A stretch of 13,946 nucleotides of DNA from assembly GCA_023389545.1 (NCBI GenBank), contig JAEWEI010000257.1:1-13946 (forward strand), given 5' to 3'. The position numbers and the translations under genes are program-made. This document shows positions 8,783-13,946 of the stretch, one piece after another (positions within the stretch are counted from its first letter, which is position 1; each line of letters starts with the position of its first letter). The DNA is from Actinomycetes bacterium. Lineage in GTDB: Bacteria; Actinomycetota; Actinomycetes; Actinomycetales; Cellulomonadaceae. Under the pieces are notes generated by a model. It saw only the letters and a list, made by a program, of their open reading frames with translations, was not told the DNA's origin and made no database searches.

Positions 8783-9352
8783 GTGCGCCACCGTCGTCCC
8801 GCCGTCCTGCTCGTCGCCGTCGTCGCGTTGGCCGCGTGCGGCCCGGCCGCCGAGGAGGAGCAGCCCGTCGACGCCTGGACGGAGCCTGCGTGGTTCGCCG
8901 AGCAGGCGCAACAGCGCGAGGGGTACCAGTCGACCCTGCAGTCGTGCTTCGACTCGAAGGGCTGGGAGTTGACGTTCGACACGGACGGCGGGGTGCTGGA
9001 GCCGCTATCCCTGGCGGACCGCCCTCGCTTCGAGGCGGACCTCGAGGAGTGCCACCTGCTCGCGGGCTTGCAGATGCCGGATGCCGTCTTCACCGAGGCT
9101 GACCTGCGCAGTTGGTACCGGATGGACCTCGACACCGTCGCATGCATCCGCCACGAGGGGCACGACGTGGCCGAGCCGCCCAGCGAGGACGCTTATGTCG
9201 AGGCCTCGCTGACGTCTCAGGGTGGAGGCGCACCCGACCCTGAGTCCCTCTGGGGTGGGCCCTACCTCGACCCGGTGATCGTCGACCTTCCGGCTGCGGA
9301 GCGGGATGCGCTGCGCCAGGCATGCCCAGAGCGTTGGGCATTCGCGCGGTGA
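8783..9352 (+). CDS. putative lipoprotein, four conserved-looking cysteines, function unknown
   Basis: A 189-residue secreted lipoprotein that I cannot assign to a named family. The N-terminus is a lipoprotein signal: RHRR, a hydrophobic core and the lipobox LAAC with Cys19 as the lipidated residue. The mature part starts with an acidic linker and has four further cysteines (55, 90, 121, 181). It looks like two imperfect halves, each beginning C-x4-G-[WH]-[ED]-[LV] (C55 and C121) and ending in a helix with a second cysteine (C90 and C181), so two disulfides are likely. The start is the GTG at 8783 after GAGAGGCGAGCAC. It overlaps the adaptor gene and heads a four-gene operon with an ABC exporter. 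A substrate-binding or accessory role at the outer face of the membrane is inference. Confidence 0.85.
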   Translation: MRHRRPAVLLVAVVALAACGPAAEEEQPVDAWTEPAWFAEQAQQREGYQSTLQSCFDSKGWELTFDTDGGVLEPLSLADRPRFEADLEECHLLAGLQMPDAVFTEADLRSWYRMDLDTVACIRHEGHDVAEPPSEDAYVEASLTSQGGGAPDPESLWGGPYLDPVIVDLPAAERDALRQACPERWAFAR

Positions 9353-10452
9353 GGACGCGCGCCGCCACCATCGCCGCGTGGTCCGCCGCCGTGGTGCTCG
9401 CGGTCGGGGTCGGCGTCGTCGCGGGCCGGGCGACGTTCGTCCCGCCGCGGCCCGAGGCGGCGCCGTCGCCCGTGCAGACGTACACGGTGGCCGATGGCGC
9501 TGTCGGCTCCTCCGCCGCGTACACCGCTACCGTCACCTGGCCGACCCGGCCGCTGGGGGTGTTCGCGGGCCAGGGCACGGTGAGAGGAGTCGCGGTGGCC
9601 TCCGGGCAGACCGTGGACAGCGGCGACGTGCTGTGGTCGGTCGACCTGCGGCCCGTGGTCGTCGCACGCGGGGACGTGCCCTCGTTCCGTGACCTGGCGT
9701 TGGGGATGAGCGGCGCCGACGTCCGCCAGCTCCAAGACCTGCTCGTGGCGCGCGGCCACCTCCGTGGCGCCGTGACCGACCGCTTCACCGCGACGGTCGA
9801 GGCAGCGGTGAAGCGCTGGCAGAAGGAGCTCGGGGTCGAGCAGACCGGCGCCGTGATGGCCGGGGACGTCGTGTACGCCACGGACCTCCCCGCGCGAGTC
9901 GTCCTGGACGAGGGCGTCACCGCGGGCGCCAGGCTCGAGCCAGGCGCCGAGGCGCTGAGCGCCGCGGACCCGAGTCCCCTGTTCACGCTGGAGATCGGGC
10001 TGGACACGCGCGCGGCCGTGCCGCCCACCGGAGCCGCCGTCGAGGTGAGCGTCGACGGGCAGGTGTGGCAGGCGGTCATCGGCGAGGTCCGCGCCTCCGA
10101 CACGCAGCAGTCGCTCGTCCTCACAGCGCCGGACGGTGGGCCAGTCTGCGGCGAGGGGTGCACTGTGCCGTTCACGACAGACTCCCTGCGGTACCCGGTC
10201 AAGGTCATCCTCGCGGCGGAGGTGGCCGGGCCCGTGGTGCCGCTCGCCGCCCTGGGCACCGACGCCTCCGGCGCCTCGTTCCTGGTGGCGCCCTCCGGCG
10301 AGCTGGTGCCGGTGTCGGTCCTGGCCACCGACGGGTCGCGGGCCGTGGTGGACGGTGTGCGGCCCGGCGACGTCGTGCGGCTCCTGGGCGCCGAGAGCGG
10401 TGGCGAGAAGGATGACCGCGGGGCCGCCGCCGAGCCATCTGGGACAGCGTGA
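9349..10452 (+). CDS. membrane-anchored adaptor with peptidoglycan-binding domain (membrane fusion protein of ABC system)
   Basis: A 367-residue protein resembling the periplasmic adaptors of MacA/YknX-type ABC systems. It has an N-terminal membrane anchor (about 8-26), a split lipoyl-like hairpin region (about 70-105, with GTVRGVAVASGQTVDSGDVL), and a PG_binding_1 domain (about 116-172, with LALGMSGADVRQLQDLL and AVKRWQKELGV). Beta-rich adaptor sequence follows to about 350. Cys267 and Cys271 (CGEGC) could form a disulfide. The peptidoglycan-binding insert probably ties the complex to the cell wall, replacing contact with an outer membrane channel. The GTG at 9349 overlaps the lipoprotein stop as GTGA, like the next junction. 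An ATG at 9322 is a possible alternative, adding nine residues. It overlaps the ATPase gene by 4 nt. Confidence 0.85.
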   Translation: MRTRAATIAAWSAAVVLAVGVGVVAGRATFVPPRPEAAPSPVQTYTVADGAVGSSAAYTATVTWPTRPLGVFAGQGTVRGVAVASGQTVDSGDVLWSVDLRPVVVARGDVPSFRDLALGMSGADVRQLQDLLVARGHLRGAVTDRFTATVEAAVKRWQKELGVEQTGAVMAGDVVYATDLPARVVLDEGVTAGARLEPGAEALSAADPSPLFTLEIGLDTRAAVPPTGAAVEVSVDGQVWQAVIGEVRASDTQQSLVLTAPDGGPVCGEGCTVPFTTDSLRYPVKVILAAEVAGPVVPLAALGTDASGASFLVAPSGELVPVSVLATDGSRAVVDGVRPGDVVRLLGAESGGEKDDRGAAAEPSGTA

Positions 10453-11123
10453 GCACCTCCACCCGCGCCCATGCGCGCCCGTGGCGCATCGAGGTGCGAG
10501 ATCTGACGTTCTCCTATCGTCGCGGCGCGACCCCGGTGCTCGACGGCGTCGACGCCGTGCTCAAACCGGGCGCCGTCACCGCGCTGACCGGCCCGTCGGG
10601 ATCGGGCAAGTCGACGCTGCTCTACGTGGTCGCGCTGCTGCTGCGCCCGCACAGCGGCAGCCTGCTCTGGGACGGCCGCCCCGTCGATGGCCTGCCCGAC
10701 GCCGAGCGCTCACGGCTGCGCGCCGCGCACAGCGGCTTCGTGTTCCAGGACGCGATGCTCGACCCAGCCCGCACGGTACTGGACAACGTGTGCGAGTCGG
10801 CGCTGTTCGCGGGCTCCGACTCGCGCGCCGCACGCCGCCGAGCTCGCGGCCTGCTGGAGGAGCTCGGGGTGGGCCACCGGGCGGATCACCGGCCCGGCGA
10901 GATCTCCGGTGGGCAGGCGCAGCGGGTCGCGCTGTGCCGGGCCCTCCTCGAGGACCCCGAGGTGATCTTCGCCGACGAGCCCACCGGCAATCTCGACCAC
11001 GAGTCCGCGGAGGTCGTCTGGCAGACGCTCGAGGCCCGCGCGCGGCAGGGAGCCGTGGTCGCGCTGGCCACGCATGACCGCGAGCTCGTCGCCCGCGCCG
11101 ACCAGGTCGTCGCGCTCACATGA
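10449..11123 (+). CDS. ABC transporter ATP-binding protein (MacB/LolD/FtsE type)
   Basis: A 224-residue nucleotide-binding subunit that powers the cassette's exporter from the cytoplasmic side. The motifs are complete: Walker A GPSGSGKS (48-55), Q-loop Gln100 in GFVFQD, signature ISGGQ (152-156, Ile in place of the usual Leu), Walker B VIFADE (172-177), D-loop NLD (181-183) and the switch His209. The ADEPTGNLD run is characteristic of the MacB/LolD/FtsE branch, in which one ATPase works with FtsX-like permeases and not with a binding-protein-dependent importer. The GTG start overlaps the adaptor stop as GTGA, and the stop overlaps the permease ATG as ATGA. All three are therefore very likely made together in fixed ratio. 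Confidence 0.94.
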   Translation: MSTSTRAHARPWRIEVRDLTFSYRRGATPVLDGVDAVLKPGAVTALTGPSGSGKSTLLYVVALLLRPHSGSLLWDGRPVDGLPDAERSRLRAAHSGFVFQDAMLDPARTVLDNVCESALFAGSDSRAARRRARGLLEELGVGHRADHRPGEISGGQAQRVALCRALLEDPEVIFADEPTGNLDHESAEVVWQTLEARARQGAVVALATHDRELVARADQVVALT

Positions 11124-12319
11124 CCGCCCCTGCTCCGGGCACGACCGCGCCCGACCATGACACGGCTGGCTCCCTCCGGCCGCCACCCGGCCCGCACGCG
11201 CGCGCCACCCGTGCCGGCCGACCGCGCCCGGCCGCATTGCTGCGCGAGGGGGTGCTCACCGCCCGGGCCCAACCCGTGGCGACGCTCACCGCGACGCTCG
11301 TGGTCGCCATGGTGTGCTTCGTCGTGCTCGTCACCACCGGGCGCGCCGCCGCCGCGGAGCGCGCCGTCATCGCCTCGATCGACTCCGTCGGCACCCGCCT
11401 GGTGACAACCACCGACAACACGGGATCGGCGGGGATCGATCCGTCAGCGGTCGATGACGTGGCCGGGCTCGCAGGCGTCACGTGGGCGTTGGGGCTGGGA
11501 CCGGCCGAGGACGTGGCCAATGCTGACCGTCCCTCCGCCATCGGGACGCCCATGCGCGCCTATGTCGGGCCGCTCCCCGACGAGGTCACCGTCACCGCCG
11601 GAAGGCTGCCCCGGGCGCCGGGCGAGGCTGTGGTCAGCGCCTCGGCCGCCGCGGCACTCGGACTGCTCGACGGGGTGGGCGCCGTCACGTCGTCAGGCGC
11701 TCGCGTCGCAGTCGTCGGGCAGGTGGCGCTGAACGGGCCGCTCGCGACATTCGACGGCAGCGTGCTGCGGCTTGCGGGGCCGGACTCGGACCTGCCGCTG
11801 CGCTATCTGTACGTCGTGGTGGACCACGCGGACCAGGCGCCGGACATCGCCCGGGCCATCGAGGCGGTGCTGCCCGTCGCGGAGCCGAGCGCTGTGGAGA
11901 TCGAGACGTCGGCCGGCGTCCTCGCGTTGCGCGACGTGGTGGCCGGCACCCTGGGCGCCAGCGCGCGCCAGCTCATGGCGGGGGTGCTCGGCGTCGGCCT
12001 CGTGCTGACCACCGTGACCATGCTCGGCGCCGTGGCCGGTCGCCGCCGCGAGCTCGGCAGGCGGCGAGCCCTCGGCGCCAGCCGCTCGGCCGTGGTGGTG
12101 CTGGTGCTGGCCCAGAGCGCCGTCGCGGGGGTGGCTGGCGTCCTCATCGGCGTCGCCGCCGGGCTCGCCGTGGCGCGATTCATGCTCGACGCGATGCCGT
12201 CGGCCGGGTTCGTCCTCGGGGTGGCAGCCCTCGCACTGCTCGTCACGCTCGCCGGATCGGCGCCACCGGCCCTCGCGGCGGCTCTGCGTGATCCGGTGCG
12301 CATCTTGCGCGTGCCCTGA
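11120..12319 (+). CDS. ABC transporter permease (MacB/FtsX type)
   Basis: A 399-residue permease with the MacB/FtsX layout. A Pro-rich cytoplasmic N-terminus (1-45) is followed by TM1 (about 53-74) and a large extracytoplasmic domain (about 75-284, MacB periplasmic core-like). Then come TM2 (286-307), TM3 (323-352) and TM4 (363-389). Between TM2 and TM3 is the family signature [16 protein letters not shown] (308-323), the coupling segment that contacts the ATPase, and the protein ends with RDPVRILR, matching the usual DPxxxLR terminus. Only one such permease is present, so the working unit would be a homodimer. Such systems act by mechanotransmission or export of peptides, toxins or lipids; the substrate here is unknown. 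It is followed by a strong hairpin. Confidence 0.9.
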   Translation: MTAPAPGTTAPDHDTAGSLRPPPGPHARATRAGRPRPAALLREGVLTARAQPVATLTATLVVAMVCFVVLVTTGRAAAAERAVIASIDSVGTRLVTTTDNTGSAGIDPSAVDDVAGLAGVTWALGLGPAEDVANADRPSAIGTPMRAYVGPLPDEVTVTAGRLPRAPGEAVVSASAAAALGLLDGVGAVTSSGARVAVVGQVALNGPLATFDGSVLRLAGPDSDLPLRYLYVVVDHADQAPDIARAIEAVLPVAEPSAVEIETSAGVLALRDVVAGTLGASARQLMAGVLGVGLVLTTVTMLGAVAGRRRELGRRRALGASRSAVVVLVLAQSAVAGVAGVLIGVAAGLAVARFMLDAMPSAGFVLGVAALALLVTLAGSAPPALAAALRDPVRILRVP

Positions 12320-12341
12320 CGCGCGCGACGCCCAGACGCAG

Positions 12342-12376
12342 CAGCGCCCGGAGGCCGAAGCCGCCGGGCGCCGCTG
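12342..12376. terminator. hairpin terminator between convergent permease and rho genes
   Basis: GCCCGG (12346-12351) pairs with CCGGGC (12364-12369). Inside is a GGC/GCC stem closed by a CGAA tetraloop, and outside, after a 3-nt bulge, CAGC pairs with GCTG. It lies 22 nt after the permease stop and 31 nt after the rho stop. No T-tract is present on either strand, but the position and stability fit a shared bidirectional terminator. Confidence 0.75.
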
Positions 12377-12407
12377 TGCTCACACGCTAGATCACGCGAG
12401 GGTCAGC

Positions 12408-13946
12408 TCACGTGTCGCTCGGGCCGCCCGTGCCGGGCGTCGTCTTCTGCACCTGAAGCAGGAACTCGACGTTCGACTTGGTCTCGCGCAGCTTGCCGAG
12501 CAGCAGCTCGATCGCCTGCTGCTGGTCGAGGGCCCCCATGACGCGGCGGAGCTTCCAGACGATCTTGAGCTCGTCGGGCGACATGAGGATCTCCTCGCGG
12601 CGCGTGCCCGAGGCGTTGACGTCCACCGCAGGGAAGATGCGCTTGTCCGCGAGGGAGCGGGTGAGCCGGAGCTCCATGTTCCCGGTGCCCTTGAACTCCT
12701 CGAAGATGACCTCGTCCATCTTGGACCCGGTCTCCACGAGCGCCGAGGCGAGGATCGTGAGCGACCCGCCGTGCTCGATGTTGCGCGCCGCGCCGAAGAA
12801 CCGCTTGGGCGGGTACAGCGCCGAGGCGTCGACACCACCCGAGAGGATGCGCCCCGAGGCGGGGGCCGCGAGGTTGTAGGCGCGCGACAGGCGGGTCAGC
12901 GAGTCGAGCAGCACGACCACGTCCTGGCCCAGCTCGACCAGGCGCTTGGCTCGCTCGATCGCGAGCTCGGCGACGATCGTGTGGTCGGACGCGGGGCGGT
13001 CGAACGTCGAGGCGATGACCTCGCCCTTGACCGTCCGCTCCATGTCGGTGACCTCTTCAGGCCGCTCGTCCACGAGCACCACCATGAGGTGGACCTCAGG
13101 GTTGTTGGTCGTGATGGCGTTCGCGATCTGCTGCATGATGATCGTCTTCCCGGCCTTCGGCGGCGACACGATCAGGCCACGCTGGCCCTTGCCGATCGGC
13201 GCGACGATGTCGATCACGCGCGGGGTGACCTGGCTCGGGTCGTGCTCGAGGCGCAGGCGCTCCTGCGGGTACAGCGGCGTGAGCTTCGAGAACTCGGGGC
13301 GCTGACGCGCCTCCTCGGGCGACATGCCGTTGACCGAGTCCAGGCGGACCAGCGCGTTGAACTTCGAGCGCGCGCTGTTGCCCTGCGGCTGCGGGTCGCC
13401 CTCACGCGGCTGGCGGACGGCGCCGGTGATCGCGTCACCGCGGCGCAGGCCGGCCTTCTTGACCTGGCCGAGCGAGACGTACACGTCGTTCGCTCCGGGC
13501 AGGTAGCCGCTGGTGCGCACGAACGCGTAGCTGTCGAGGATGTCGAGGATCCCCGCGACGGGCAGCAGCACGTCGTCCGCGCTGACCTCGACCTCCTCAT
13601 AGCCGGCGAGGTCGCCGCCCGGCCCGCGTCCGCCGCGGGAGCGGCCCTTGCCGCGGTCGCGGTCACGGTACCTGTCGCGCGAGCGGCGACGGCGGCCGCC
13701 GCGCTCCTCGTCGTCATGCGGGCCGTGCTCGCGCTGCGCGCCGTTCTGGCTTGCGCCCTCACGCTGCTGGGCCTCGCGCTGCTGACCGTCACGCTGCTGA
13801 CCGTCACGCTGCTGGCCCTGCTGGCCCTCGCGCTGCTGGCGCTGGCCCTGGCCTCCGTCGCGGCTCTGCCCGGCCTGCTCTGCGCGCTGGCGCGCGCCCT
13901 CGGCCTGCTCGGCGGCATCCTGGCGCGGCGCGGCCTCGACGGGCGC
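12408..13946 (-). CDS. rho: transcription termination factor Rho (partial, N-terminus beyond window)
   Basis: Hexameric RNA-dependent ATPase/helicase that ends transcription of untranslated RNA. 512 codons are visible, and the frame stays open to the right edge, so the start is missing. Visible residues 1-125 are the disordered insertion typical of actinobacterial Rho: Ala/Glu/Gln-rich, then QQR[DE]G repeats (about 37-64), then an arginine-rich stretch (about 82-109). The cold-shock-like RNA-binding domain follows (ILDSYAFVRTSGYLPG, about 133-151). The ATPase core has Walker A SPPKAGKT (about 261-268), Walker B VVVLLDSLTRL, the Q-loop LSGGVDASAL and the R-loop ASGTRREE, all intact. The frame shows a GTG at 13571, but conserved Rho sequence runs upstream of it, so that is not the start. 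It is convergent with the ABC permease. Confidence 0.97.
   Translation of the reverse strand, partial: APVEAAPRQDAAEQAEGARQRAEQAGQSRDGGQGQRQQREGQQGQQRDGQQRDGQQREAQQREGASQNGAQREHGPHDDEERGGRRRRSRDRYRDRDRGKGRSRGGRGPGGDLAGYEEVEVSADDVLLPVAGILDILDSYAFVRTSGYLPGANDVYVSLGQVKKAGLRRGDAITGAVRQPREGDPQPQGNSARSKFNALVRLDSVNGMSPEEARQRPEFSKLTPLYPQERLRLEHDPSQVTPRVIDIVAPIGKGQRGLIVSPPKAGKTIIMQQIANAITTNNPEVHLMVVLVDERPEEVTDMERTVKGEVIASTFDRPASDHTIVAELAIERAKRLVELGQDVVVLLDSLTRLSRAYNLAAPASGRILSGGVDASALYPPKRFFGAARNIEHGGSLTILASALVETGSKMDEVIFEEFKGTGNMELRLTRSLADKRIFPAVDVNASGTRREEILMSPDELKIVWKLRRVMGALDQQQAIELLLGKLRETKSNVEFLLQVQKTTPGTGGPSDT
13755..13838 (-). repeat. 15-nt repeats encoding QQR[DE]G units in Rho
   Basis: The segment encodes a run of QQR[DE][GA] pentapeptides, with one shorter QQG unit. 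Two adjacent 15-nt copies (13778-13792 and 13793-13807) are identical at the DNA level; the others have diverged. The repeat lies entirely within the disordered N-terminal extension of Rho, so changes in copy number would keep the reading frame. Confidence 0.85.

Noticed and set aside
9090..10652. 520-codon open frame on the minus strand opposite the lipoprotein and adaptor
   Set aside because: The plus-strand frames have a lipobox, a membrane anchor and a peptidoglycan-binding domain. The minus-strand reading is a low-complexity Ser/Thr/Arg/Pro mix with no recognisable motif.
13755..13838. Repeats in rho considered as a CRISPR-like array
   Set aside because: The units are 15 nt, directly abutting and in frame, with no spacers. 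They encode pentapeptides inside a known disordered region.

Overview
This is a very GC-rich stretch whose gene set and order point to an actinobacterium. The separate atpF and atpH genes argue against Mycobacterium, where the b and delta subunits are fused. Protein sequences and composition suggest a Micrococcales or Cellulomonadaceae-type organism; that placement is inference.

Reading the minus strand from right to left, the window holds most of a conserved actinobacterial core block. It starts with rho (12408 to past 13946, partial), then rpmE (L31), prfA (RF1), prmC (RF glutamine methyltransferase), a TsaC/YrdC enzyme for tRNA t6A, wecA (polyprenyl-phosphate GlcNAc-1-P transferase), an AtpI-like membrane protein, and the F-type ATP synthase genes atpB-atpE-atpF-atpH-atpA. 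atpA is cut at position 1. The order matches M. tuberculosis Rv1297-Rv1308. From prmC to atpI, and again from atpE to atpH, each gene overlaps the next by 1 or 4 nt, which implies tight translational coupling.

The core block is interrupted between rho and rpmE by a four-gene cassette on the plus strand (8783-12319). It encodes a small cysteine-containing lipoprotein, a membrane-anchored adaptor with a peptidoglycan-binding domain, a MacB/LolD-type ABC ATPase, and a MacB/FtsX-type permease. The last three look like a cell-wall-tethered tripartite export or envelope complex, and the lipoprotein is a likely partner. The cassette is divergent from rpmE and convergent with rho, with a strong hairpin between the two convergent stops.

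Non-coding signals include a good candidate SigR-type (GGAAG-N18-GTT) promoter for rpmE, and a 14-bp perfect hairpin between rpmE and prfA. A dyad lies in the likely promoter region of the cassette, and hairpins lie upstream of atpE and atpA. A 17-bp duplication at the prfA-prmC junction creates a four-codon mini-ORF. Two proteins carry repeat-rich disordered segments: the YrdC enzyme tail (XXAAP repeats) and the Rho N-terminal extension (QQR[DE]G repeats plus an arginine-rich patch).

I see no tRNA, rRNA, CRISPR array, insertion sequence or prophage. Most of the window is ordinary core genome. The lipoprotein-adaptor-ABC cassette is the least characterised part.
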